Assembly: GCF_024539675.1 (NCBI RefSeq)
Contig: NZ_JAHHIT010000106.1
Coordinates: 1 to 33,407 of the forward strand
DNA: 33,407 bases
Direction: 5' to 3'
From: Streptomyces hilarionis
GTDB taxonomy: Bacteria > Actinomycetota > Actinomycetes > Streptomycetales > Streptomycetaceae
Position numbers and translations under genes: made by a program. This document shows positions 7,082 through 16,600 of the stretch, piece by piece. Positions within the stretch are counted from its first letter, which is position 1, and the number at the start of each line of letters is the position of its first letter. The notes beneath the pieces are model-generated. The model saw only the letters and a list, made by a program, of their open reading frames with translations. It did not search any database and had not been told where the DNA came from.

Positions 7082-7891
7082 GTGAGTACTCGGCCGTGGA
7101 TCGTGGACGATGACTTGTGGGTGCTGATCGAGCCGTTGCTGCCGCCGTGGCCGGAGAGGTTGCCAGGTCCGCGGCCGGTGGCGGACCCGGCTGTGTCTGC
7201 AAGGCATTCTTTACGTGCTCCACAACGACATAGCCTGGCAACTCCTGCCGCTGGAGCTGGGGTTCGGCTCGGGGCAGACCTGCTGGCGCCGCCCGGTTCG
7301 CTGGCAGCAGGTCGGCGTCTTCGAGCAGATGCACCGCGTTCTGCTCGCCGAGTTGAACGCGGCCGGCGAACTCGACTGGTCCCGCGCGTGTGTGGACAGC
7401 TCCCACATCCGTGCGAAAAACGGGGTGCCGACACCGGTCCGTCGCCGGTCGACCGGCGGAAGACGGGCAGCAAGCATCACTTGATCTGCGACGGACGCGG
7501 CACTCCGCTCAAGGTCGTCACCACCGCGGCCAACGTCAACGACGTCACCCAGACCCTCGCTCTGGTCGACGGCATCCCGCCTGTGGCCGGACGGCCCGGT
7601 CGACCACGCCGCCGCCCCGACTCGCTGCTCGGCGACAAGGGCTACGACTCCAACCCCAACCGCGAGGAGCTGCGCAAGCGCAGGATCCTGCCGGTCATCT
7701 CCCGCAAGGGCGCCCCGAACATCAAGGGCCTGGGCAAACTCCGTTACGTCGTCGAGCAGACCTTCGCCCTGCTCCACCAGTTCAAACGCCTCGCTGTCCG
7801 CTGGGAACGCCGAACCGAACTCCACGACGCCTTCATCTCATTGGCCTGCGGCCTCATCTGCTGCAGACGGCTGAAGAAGCACCGATCATAA
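7082..7891 (+). pseudogene. IS5-family (DDE) transposase, two frameshifts
   Basis: The protein starts MSTRPWIVDDDLWVLIEPLLPPWPER, a common Streptomyces IS5-type transposase. Reading frame is lost near base 7188, where GACCCGGCTG has one extra base. The expected sequence (YVLHNDIAWQLLPLELGFGSGQTCW, ending AC VDSSHIRAK) continues in the next frame, from upstream of 7215 to about 7425. There a missing G restores the original frame at DTGPSPVDRRKTGSKHHL. The second DDE aspartate region (LLGDKGYDSNPNREELR) and the Glu region (YVVEQTFALLHQFKRL) are intact. The +1 and -1 shifts compensate for each other, but the DDE core between them is scrambled in any single frame. It is probably inactive unless a copy elsewhere acts in trans. 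Confidence 0.85.
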
Positions 7892-7910
7892 TCACGCTCC
7901 GAGTTGCTGG

Positions 7911-8312
7911 CTACACCTCACACCACTTACCCAGAGGGCCGGCCGCCTGCGTCTGGGTGAACTCATGCACCAGGTTCCATGCCCGATCGATATCCAGGAC
8001 GAAGTCGCCCGTGAACGCGGCGAGGTCGTCCGTGATCGGGACTTCGACCTCGGCGCCCGTGGGCACCGTGCCGTCTCCTACGAGCAGAGACATCCGCTCG
8101 GTGCCACTCATCAGATGGACGACCGCGTGATCATCCCGGAAGGCCAGGATCAGCACCGGGAACTCCCTGTCCAGCGACCGAACCTCGACGTAGCCCTGTC
8201 CACGGGAACGCAGGTCGTTGAGGCGGTCCGACAGATCCTCCACCTCTGAACGTCTCTCAACCGGGTGGAACAGTCCCGATTCCGGCGACGTCGCCGCCCA
8301 CACCACGCTCAT
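7911..8312 (-). CDS. Orphan Imm1-like immunity protein
   Basis: This is a 133-aa cytoplasmic protein. After a short variable start it has a helix (VEDLSDRLNDLRSRG), beta-rich blocks (GYVEVRSLDREFPVLILAFRDDHAVVHLM), and the C-terminal sequence GAEVEVPITDDLAAFTGDFVLDIDRAWNLVHEFTQT ending GKWCEV. The late conserved Trp and the layout resemble Imm1-type immunity proteins of polymorphic toxin loci; I do not claim more than resemblance. The ATG at 8312 follows GAAGAGGG with good spacing. An earlier ATG at 8342 behind GGAGCG is also possible and would add 10 residues. It stands between a broken transposase and the outer inverted repeat with no toxin gene attached, so it is best read as an immunity gene kept without its toxin. 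Confidence 0.62.
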   Translation of the reverse strand: MSVVWAATSPESGLFHPVERRSEVEDLSDRLNDLRSRGQGYVEVRSLDREFPVLILAFRDDHAVVHLMSGTERMSLLVGDGTVPTGAEVEVPITDDLAAFTGDFVLDIDRAWNLVHEFTQTQAAGPLGKWCEV

Positions 8313-8404
8313 CCAGACCCTCTTCCCCGCACAGGTCATCACCCACGCTCCAGGGCCACGCTCCCACGCTCCACCATGTGACGACTACTGGGACTTGGGT
8401 GCAT

Positions 8405-8421
8405 GATCGTGTTACGAGCTC
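8405..8421 (-). repeat. 17-bp inverted repeat, right copy
   Basis: GATCGTGTTACGAGCTC, the exact reverse complement of 7008-7024. Together the two copies enclose the transposase relic and the orphan immunity gene (1414 bp). Confidence 0.75.
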
Positions 8422-8432
8422 TACGCGAAGCC

Positions 8433-8457
8433 TTCGACCTGCTTTTTCGCAGGTCAA
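8433..8457. repeat. Small hairpin downstream of the NUDIX gene
   Basis: GACCTGC (8436-8442) pairs with GCAGGTC (8449-8455) over a six-base loop of mostly T, with CTT/AAG extending the stem around one bulged base. It may end the NUDIX transcript. There is no U-tail in either direction, so its role is unclear. Confidence 0.45.
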
Positions 8458-8528
8458 GCGCGGTTTGCTGGTCCGGTGACGTGCGTAAGTGTCCGGGGTT
8501 GTTGCCGTCGCTACTGCCGTCAACCTGT

Positions 8529-8999
8529 TCAGCCCAAGTACGGCTTCTCGCGCTGTTCCAGGTAGTGCTGGAGCCTGAGTCGTTGGGTGTGGTGCATCGG
8601 CAACTGCCCGATCTCTTCCGGCGGTACGAACCGGAGTTCGGTGGACTCGTCGGAGATCTCCAGTTGGCCGCCGGTGATGCGGGCGGTGAAGCAGACATTG
8701 AACTGACGGCGGACCTCGCCGTCGGTGTAGGCGATAATGTGTTTCGGGTCGGTGTAGGTGCCGACCAGTCCGGTGATCTCGACGACGAGGCCGGTCTCTT
8801 CCTTGACCTCGCGGACGGCCGTGCCGGGCAGGGAGTCGGTGAGGTCCATGCCGCCGCCGGGCAGGGCCCATAGGTCGTTGTCGCGGCGGCGCTGAAGAAG
8901 GATGCGCCCATGGCCGTCGGTGACGACTGCGGATGCGGCGACGACGATGCTGTTCGGCTGTGGCGCGCTGGGGTCGTCGTAGTACTCGGTACGGGCCAC
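8529..8999 (-). CDS. NUDIX hydrolase
   Basis: This 156-aa protein contains the Nudix box GGGMDLTDSLPGTAVREVKEETGL at about residues 45-68 (GX5EX7REUXEEXGU pattern, with an Asp at the first acidic position: GGGMDLTDS). It would hydrolyse a nucleoside diphosphate linked to another group, using Mg2+ held by the REVKEE glutamates. The N-terminal strand VVAASAVVTDGHGRILLQRRRDNDLWALPGG is typical. The GTG at 8999 is favoured by GGAAGG about 7 bases upstream; the longer open frame upstream is noise. It follows the remnant of a DUF5919 gene, with which such NUDIX genes are often paired in Streptomyces, so it appears to be the survivor of a two-gene unit. The substrate is unknown. Confidence 0.87.
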   Translation of the reverse strand: MARTEYYDDPSAPQPNSIVVAASAVVTDGHGRILLQRRRDNDLWALPGGGMDLTDSLPGTAVREVKEETGLVVEITGLVGTYTDPKHIIAYTDGEVRRQFNVCFTARITGGQLEISDESTELRFVPPEEIGQLPMHHTQRLRLQHYLEQREKPYLG

Positions 9000-9001
9000 G
9001 G

Positions 9002-9190
9002 TCAGCCTTCCACTCGCACGGGCGTCGCTGTTGCCCACACGGCGTCGAAGCTCTCGGCGTAGGTGTCGAACATGCCGCTCTCCTGGTGTCGGCGAAGATG
9101 CCATACGGGGGTGGCGTAGGCGTTGACGCCCCAGACGTGTGCGTTGACGAGTTGTTGGTCGTCGGCGCGCTCGACCTTGACGCGGGCACC
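9002..9190 (-). pseudogene. C-terminal remnant of a DUF5919-type regulator
   Basis: About 60 residues survive, from KVERADDQQLVNAHVWGVNAYATPVWHLRR to FDTYAESFDAVWATATPVRVEG and a stop. They match the C-terminus of helix-turn-helix/DUF5919 proteins that usually stand just upstream of a NUDIX gene. The stop is 2 bp from the NUDIX start, preserving the original operon spacing. Everything upstream is lost at the junction with the integrase remnant near 9190-9235. Confidence 0.65.
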
Positions 9191-9233
9191 GCCGCCATCC
9201 GCCGAACCCTCTAGCGCAGGCGGGCTCACAACG

Positions 9234-9710
9234 CTGCCCACCAAGACCCGGGCCTCCGAACGCCGCATCGCCATCCCCACCCGCTGCGTCCGCTCGCTGA
9301 AGCTCCACCACGAACAGCAGCAGCGCGAGCGTGAGGCAGCAGACATCGCGTGGCAGCGCAGCGGGCACGCGTTCATCACGGTGCAGGGCGGACCGATCGA
9401 CCCCACCAACCTCACCCGTGCCTTCACCAGGCTCCTCCGTAAGACCGGTCTCCGCCGCATCCGCTTTCACGACCTCAGGCACTCCACCGCCACCCTGCTT
9501 CTGGAACAGGGAATCGAACGTGTCGTGATCAAGGAACTCCTCAGACACGCCCACATCGGCGTCACCGCCAGCGTCTACGCCCACGTCCGACTCCACCTCC
9601 AGCGCGACGCCATCGACACCCTCAGCACCGCGCTCGGCAGCTTGGAGATCACCGAGACGACCTACGGCGACGGCGATGAACCGCCAGCCTGCGCAGCCCT
9701 CGTCCGCTGA
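9234..9710 (+). pseudogene. C-terminal remnant of a tyrosine recombinase/integrase
   Basis: About 158 residues of a phage-type integrase catalytic domain. The strand LPTKTRASERRIAIP is recognisable, then FHDLRHSTATLLLEQG with the His-x-x-Arg pair, LLRHAHIGVT with the third-box histidine, and the nucleophile Tyr in SVYAHV. The N-terminal arm-binding and core-binding domains and the first catalytic Arg are absent, so it cannot recombine DNA by itself. The open frame begins upstream at 9123, but that part is antisense to the DUF5919 remnant. It marks a former integrative element; no att repeat could be identified. Confidence 0.8.
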
Positions 9711-9921
9711 CGTCGCCGTCAACTACTGCCGTCAGCCCACGCAGACGCCTCGCCAGACACCGCCTGACGGGGCATCAAATTCGCTTGCGCACATCGAAAA
9801 GTAAATGAAAATTCAACAAACAGCGACATCAACGCGAAATTCGCGCATAACCTCCACGATCGAGTAATAAATACCGTCTCACCGAAAGGGAGATTCTATT
9901 TTTCGCCATCGAGAACCTTCA

Positions 9922-10515
9922 TCAGTGCAATGGGTGCCGTGTACCCGAATCTTTGCACCACGGATCCTGACAGTAGGAAGGTGTCACATCTGCCTGTCCA
10001 TTCAGAGAGTGGTACGCGCCAAAGTCTCCACGATCCCAGCAAATCGCCGTAGGCCTCTGACCGCTTCTTAGTTCACAAAATTCCTCGATGGCCGCACGAA
10101 TATCAGATACCGGCAGCGTATTGTGGGGCTTGAATAGCCTCCAATCACCCAAATCGGCAATAACGTTTTGATCCAACGCCGGCGGTTCCGGATTCCTAGA
10201 GATCCATACGCTCCTCGCAATCTCCCGATCCACTCGAACTACGGAATCCTCGGGAACTTGCCACCTCAATGCACCATATCCTGTAAGCGGATTTGTCGAG
10301 ACCTGAAGATAGCTGTCAAAATACCGATCTGATTTCATCGGATCCCTATGTGGCGCCAAGAGCACAAACGTTGCAAGAATGCCACCCTTTGACTGTCCAA
10401 CCACATCTGGTTCTCGGCCGGGCCCGCCGGTCACCAACTCGCCAATCAAGCGCCTAAGAATAGCTCCCGATGCTGCATGATATGTCCTACCGCCAGTGAA
10501 AATAGTCAGAATCAT
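9922..10515 (-). CDS. Imm1-family immunity protein (partner of the RHS deaminase toxin)
   Basis: This 197-aa cytoplasmic protein is placed 114 bp after the RHS toxin gene on the same strand. Its core follows the Imm1 pattern: MILTIF and LRRLIGELV at the start, a central beta region with TGYGALRW, an NPEPPALDQNVI turn, and IPV-like LPVSDIRAAIEEFCELRSGQRPTAICW ending in the conserved Trp. Imm1 proteins are known neighbours of deaminase-superfamily toxins. The role would be to bind the toxin in the cytoplasm and protect the producer and siblings. The start is the ATG at 10515 with GGAGG 6 bases upstream. The last 35 residues after the Trp are not conserved. The sequence is AT-richer than the chromosome average here. 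About 200 AT-rich bases with no gene follow (9711-9921). Confidence 0.82.
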   Translation of the reverse strand: MILTIFTGGRTYHAASGAILRRLIGELVTGGPGREPDVVGQSKGGILATFVLLAPHRDPMKSDRYFDSYLQVSTNPLTGYGALRWQVPEDSVVRVDREIARSVWISRNPEPPALDQNVIADLGDWRLFKPHNTLPVSDIRAAIEEFCELRSGQRPTAICWDRGDFGAYHSLNGQADVTPSYCQDPWCKDSGTRHPLH

Positions 10516-10629
10516 TAATATCCTCCAATGTTCGCAGGTGAGGCGATACGGAAAACTGAAATTAGACCGGCCCCACCCCGGAGGATTCTATCCCAGGGCA
10601 GGGCCGACCAGATATTACACCTCTTGAGA

Positions 10630-13600
10630 TTAGCCGCCGCCCAGCATAGTTACGCCATGCCAGCCCTCTTCAGTGCGCCAAACGGATGTCAGGCTGGACC
10701 CTCTTGGTAGAATTGCAGACACCCCAGTCGCGCATGAATAGGGACCAGAACAAACCCCGTCAGAATTATTGATTACGACTGTCGCCCTCTGAACGCCATT
10801 ACTTCTCATTGCCAAAGCGATCTTGGTTTCTACATGAGATGCGGCCGCGAACCCGCCTGCAGCGTCGTGAGGCACGCCAGAGTTTCTTAGCGCGTTCCTC
10901 ACTTGCACGAATGAACCATTCTCACCGCTCGATACAGGAGCTCCGACTCTATTTCCAGCATCATCAACGACCTGACCAGTCGTAATCTTGCTGCCTGCCA
11001 ACTCGTCCGCGATACCGTCGAGCGGATTGCAGTTGTGTACCAGGACTGGCGTAGCCCCCGCCAGCACATAGTACGCGTGGATGTCCTCAATGGTGAGGTC
11101 GTGTGTGCGCTGGCGCTTCGTGTAGTGACTGAGCGCGCTGATCTGGACCCGAGTCCCGGCGCTTGTACGGAGGGTCTGGCCGAGTTGGAGGTCGCCGGCC
11201 TGCACCCACTTCTTCAGCTCCGGCACCCAGAACGGGTGGGTGTCCGTAGCCACGATGCTCGAGTACTCACCGTCCACGGCAATGGAGATCTCGGTGAAGT
11301 CCTTGTCGTCTTCCGTGGTGATCGTCTCAACAACGGGCTTCTCCGTCGTTTCGCCGGTTTCCGGGTTTGTCGTGACTACTACGTCGCCGACTTCTACGTC
11401 CTCAATGGCCTTCTTCGTACCGTCGGCCAGGAGTACTCCCGTCCCAGGAAGGAAGCTGTGGCATTTACCTAGTATCTTCCCTGCGACTTTTCCGAGGCCG
11501 TATCCCAACGCACCTGAAGCAGCGCCCCAGATTGCTCCCTCGCCCATGTCGCTGAGCTGTCCCGAGGTGCTGTGATCAGCGTCGTCCGACAGCACGTTCC
11601 CCACTGCGGAACTCGCGGCTCCGGCGACAGCCCCACACCCTGCGGCCGCAGCGAAGCCAGCACCCCCGGTTGCGAAACCTGCACCCGTCGCCGTGCCGAG
11701 ACACAGCCCGCCGACGACGACCTCGGTGGCGACCTGGGCGATAACGACCTTGTGCTCGGAAACCCAGTCCTTCGTATCGTCCCAAGCCTTGCTCAAGCCG
11801 CAGCCGGTGTACCACGAACAGCCACCACCGCCGCCCCCGCTGCTTCCTCCTCCACCGCCACTGCTACTGCCGCTGCTGCCACCTCCGTCGGAGCTTTTTT
11901 TCTTCTCGGCCTTCACCGTTTCGTCGATGGTGCCGCCGTTGGCCGTGCAGTTCAGGTAATAGGCGCAGTTGTCGAGTTTGAGACCGGACGGGTCGGTGAT
12001 GGTGATGGGGTTGTTGTTGGCGTAGGTGTAGCCGTGGAGTTGCTGAGGGTCGGTCAGGTCCATGATCGGGTCGACGCTGAGGAAGCGGCCGATCGAGGGG
12101 TCGTATTCGCGGGCGCCCAGGTGGGTCAGGCCCGTGTCCGTGTCCTTGGTGCCGCCGACGAATCCCTTGTCTCCCGACCAGGGGCCGAGCTGGGGGCCGC
12201 GGGCGTTGCCGAAGATGCCCGTCTTTCGGCGGGTGATCGCCTGAGCGGCGTCCGCCGTCACCTGGGTCGTGGTCGTGCCGTGGTGGTCGGCGAGCAGGAA
12301 GGTGAGCTTGCCGCCGGTGCGCATGGCGACCGTCTGGGCGCCGGTGCTGTAGTAGCGGGTGCCCGTGGCCTTGCCGGACTTGTCGAGGGTGAGCTCGTTG
12401 CCCCCGGGAAGGTAGAGCGTCGTGCCGGTCGAGTCGGTGCGGGTCAGGCGCTGGCCGTCGGCGTCGTAGGTGTAACTGGTCGTCTTGCCGCCGTCGGTGA
12501 CCGACTTGAGGTGGCCCTCGTCGTCCCAGTCCAGGTTTTGGCCGACGGTCGTCGTGCTGCCCTGCTTGAAGGTGCGGGTCTCGGTGCTGCCCGCCGTGTA
12601 GGTGTACGTCTCCGTGTGCGGGTCTGTGCCCGTCTGGGTGACGCCGGGGAGGTTGTGCGTGCCGACGGCCGGTTCGGCGTAGGTGCGGACCGTGTCCGCC
12701 GTCGGGCCCGCGGCCGTCGTGTGCTGGGTCTCCGTCTTGCGATTGCCGAGCGCGTCGTAGGTGTAGGTCGTCCAGTACGGGTCCTGGCCTCCGACCACGT
12801 CGGAAGAGGGAGCAGCCGCGCACGCGCTGCCCGTGTTCGTCCACGCCTCGGTGATGCGGGCCAGCGCGTCCAACGTGAAGCACTGGGTGTCCGTGGTACG
12901 AGCCGCGTCCTGGCCGTAGTTGGTGTTGATCTGGGTGATGTTGCCGGACGGGTCGTAGGTGTAGTGGGAGTCCTCGATCCGCTGGGGCGCCGCGTCCCGG
13001 TCGGTGTAGGCGTCGGTCAGCGCGCCGGTGTGGTCGTCGTAGACGCTGGTGGTCGCCATGTGCTGACCGAACGCCCCGTATTCGAGGCGGGTGTTGCGCC
13101 CGTAATGGTCGTACACGGTCTCCGAGATCAACGGGCCGCTGCCGGCGTTGAATCCCGACAGCAGCCCCGCCGTGTCGTAGTTGGTGGTGACATCCTCGTC
13201 GGGGATGTCCGCGACTGCGGGCTGCTCGGTGAGGGTGAGCAGCCCGGTGTTGTCGTCGTAGAAGTTGAACCACTCATAGCTTGCCGCGGGAACGCCCAGG
13301 CCCTCCGGCACGGTGACCTTGGTGCCGACAGGCTGGTAGTAGGCGTTGTACTCGGTGATCTCGCTGACGTAGGCCTTGTCACCGATGTAGCGGGTGGTCT
13401 TGTTGGGTTGCCCCTTGGCGACCTCGTCGTAGGTCCAGGACGACAGCGTCGTCGCGCCCTTCTTCACCGCCGTTTTGCGGCCGAGGACGTCGTAGTCCGT
13501 GTGGAGGGTGACGTTGCGGGCGTCGGTGACGTCGCTGACCCGGTCGCCCTTGTCGTAGTCCGTGTGGGACGCGCCGGTGTCGGGGTCGACGACGTCGGTC

Positions 13601-16600
13601 TTGCGGCCTCGGACGTCGTAGGTGTACTGCCACTTGGCCCCGGAGGCGTCGGTGACGCGGTCGAGTTGGCCGTGGCTGTTGTACCGGTAGACCACGGACT
13701 GCGACGACGTGCGTGCGGCGTCCGTGTACTGCTTGAGTTCCACGGTCCGACCGAGCGCGTCCACCACCGTGGTGGTCGCGGTGCCGCCCTTCGGCGGCGT
13801 CACCGTGGTGGTGTCGCCGGTGTAGCTGGTCGTGGTGCGCTTCGTCTCATCGCCGAACTTCTTCGCGATGACGGCGGTGGGCCGGCCGGCGCCGTCGAAG
13901 ACGGTCTCGGTGGACGACGGGTACTTGGTCTCTTCCCCGGTCACCAGGACCGGTTCGGGGGCGCCCGTCGTGAAGTAGGCGCCCGATGACCGCCATGCCT
14001 CACCACGCGTGTTGTAGAACGACTCGGACACCAGACGCCCGGCCCGGTCCGGGGACGTCTCCTGTGTCTGGCGCTCCCGGAGGAGGCCGTCGTAGAAGGC
14101 GTAGCTGGTCTGGTACTTGGAGTTGTGGTCGAGGTGCTTGCTGGTGACGACCGCGGGACCGTCGGCACGGACCAGGTAGGCGTAGGAGTAGTTCGGGGCG
14201 TTGGGGAGGGACACCGCCGAGCGGGTCGGCAGCCACACCTTGCTGACGCGGCCGAGGCCGTCGTACGCCGTGGTCGTGATCTTGCCGTTGGCGTCCTTCG
14301 CCTCCGTCGGCTGCCCTCGCAACGGGTCCAGCTTGGTCGTCGCGGTGTGGCCGAGGGGGTTGGTCACCGTCGTCGTGGTGGGGTTCTCGCCGGTGGCGGG
14401 CGAGTACAGGGTCCTCGTGATCTCGCCGTAGGCGTCGGCGGCCGCCTGTGCCCGACCGTACTGGTCGTAGCAGAGCTGGTTGCCGGCCGTTCCGCAGACG
14501 CTGGGGACCGATCCGGACGTGTCGTAGCCGGTGCCCTTGCCGTTGATGCGGTCGGTCTTGGTCACCAGCCCCTTGGTCGGCGCCACGCCGAAGGCCGCGT
14601 TGTCGTAGTAGGTGCGGACGTCGTCGATGACGTCCGCGGGGCGCTCGGCCGTGACGCTGCACAGCCGGGCAACGGTCTCGGTGCGGGAGACTGCGTCGAG
14701 GATCCAGGCACCGGTGTTACGGGCGTAGGTCGTGGTGGTGCACTTCTCGTCGCCGACCACCGTGTCGCTGGTGGTCTTGGCGATGTCCCCGTGCTCGGCG
14801 ACCTGAGTGACCATTCCGTACGTGTCGAAGGCGCGTGTGGTCTTCGTCGTCCGGATGCCACCGGTGACCGTGCTGCGGGTCTCCTCCGCCGCGACGCCCG
14901 TGTGGTAGGCGGTGAGGGCGGGAAGGTCCGCTTCGGTGCGGGCTCGCGTCGCGGTCGCGGCCGAGCGCCAGGGCGTGTAGGACGTCGCCGAGACGAGAGC
15001 TCCGCCGTCGCCGTTGTAGGTCGCGTTCTCGCGCACCATTCCGGCGAACTGCTCACGGTCGGTGACCGCCGTTCCCGCCGAGTCCTTCACGTCGGCGCCG
15101 TCGATGCCGCGGAAGTACCGGGACTCCGTCAGGGTGCGGGCGTCCAGGCCTGCGCCCTTGCGGGTCTGGACACGTTCGTACCCGCGGGAGACGGAGTAGG
15201 TCCGGTCCTTGGTCTTGGCGAACTCGTCCGTGCTCTTGGCCCACTTGGCGCCGCCGAGGTACGCGTACTCGGTCACGACGTCCGGGGATTCGACGAGGTT
15301 GTCGCCTTCGACGACTCGCTTGACCGGGTAGATGACGAACCAGTCCTGCTTGGCCGTCTCGCCCTCGAAGGGCCACTTGACCGGGTAGCAGCGGGTGGAG
15401 TTCGTTCCGTCCGCGGGAGGGAGGGTGGTGGCGGTGCAGTCGGGGTCGTAGTAGTCGACGCCGATCGTTCCGCCGGTCTCGGTCTTGACCTGTGACATCC
15501 GCAGCCGGACGAACGGCGCCAGACCGTCACCCAGTTTGTCGACGCGGTTGGGCTTCTGCACGCCGGTGAAGGTGACGGCGGGCAGGACCTCGGCAGTTCC
15601 CACCTTTCCGGTGTGCTGAATCGACTTCAGCCACATCGGGGTGGATATGCCGTCTCCGGAAGGCGGGAAGTCCTGTGCCAGCGTCCAGGTGTCGACGTCC
15701 TTGTACACACCGCCGGTCAGGATCTTGGTCGTGATGGTGGAGAGGCGCTTCTGCGACCAGAACGTCGGGGAGTACTGGTCCTTGCACTCGGTCGAGCCGT
15801 CCTTGCAGTACTGGTCGTACGGAACGTCCGGCCAGTGCGAGGCGTTGGTCTGGTCGAAGGTGCAGCCGCTCAGGCAGCGGGACGACACGCCGAACTGGAC
15901 CTGGCCCATGGCCTTGCCCGCGTAGACGGCGTCGTCGCGCAGACCGTAGTCGATGTGGTCCAGCCAGCCGCCGCGCACGTAAGGGGTGACCGTGGCCTTG
16001 CCGGTCGTCGTCGAGACGTTGCGGCCGTAGTTGTTGGACTCCTTGGACCAGTAGTAGGCCATCGCGTTGCCACGTGGGTCGACGACGTAGTCCAGCTGCC
16101 AGCGCCAGGCCTGCTGGCACCAGGCCGAGGCGAAGGAGGCGTTGTAGCAGGGCTCACCGGAGTGGTTGCCGAAGACCGGCGCCGTCCAGGTCGAGTTGGT
16201 CACCGGGTCGTCGGCGGCGGTGCCGTGGTCGCTCCAGCCCGGAAGCCTGTTGCGGCCGAAGAAGTACTGCGTTCCGTCGGTCGAAGTGACCTTCCAGTAC
16301 TCGCCCTTGCCGTCGACGCCGGTCGTGCCGTCGTCGCCGTTGACCGCACCGGTGAGTTTCTCCACCTTCTCGGCCGAGTCGTCGGCCGGATGCCATCCCT
16401 CGGCCTTGTCGAAGACCAGGTCGACGGACTTGCCGCCCAGGGACATGACGGCGTTGTCGTTGTACCAGCACTGGTCGCCGACCTTGGTCGTGTTGGTCGC
16501 GCCGGCCTTGTCCTTGTCGTCCTCGCAGGACTTGTAGCGGCGCTCGATGTAGCCGGGCTGCCAGTCCCAGCCGTCGCCGATCCAGGAGGGCTGGTTGTTG

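Larger units (their letters stand above)
7008..7906 (+). mobile_element. IS5-family insertion sequence, degenerate
   Basis: The left end is the sequence GAGCTCGTAACACGATC at 7008-7024. The element carries one transposase frame with two frameshifts. A weak inverted match (about 10 of 16 bases) at 7891-7906 directly after the transposase would give an element of about 0.9 kb, the usual size. A perfect 17-bp inverted copy lies further out at 8405-8421, so the right boundary is uncertain. The IS abuts the point where homology of the RHS tail to the HINT domain stops. Confidence 0.6.

Noticed and set aside
7082..7891. Programmed frameshifting in the transposase
   Set aside because: Programmed cases use one slippery shift between two frames; here two opposite indels sit far apart within one conserved domain.
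10528..10710. Small plus-strand open frame between the toxin and Imm1 genes
   Set aside because: Mostly antisense to the toxin end and without a ribosome binding site or recognisable sequence.
11572..13989. An 805-aa open frame on the plus strand, antisense to the RHS gene
   Set aside because: Low-complexity Val/Gly/Arg sequence mirroring the repeat structure of the YD repeats; no domain and no ribosome binding site.
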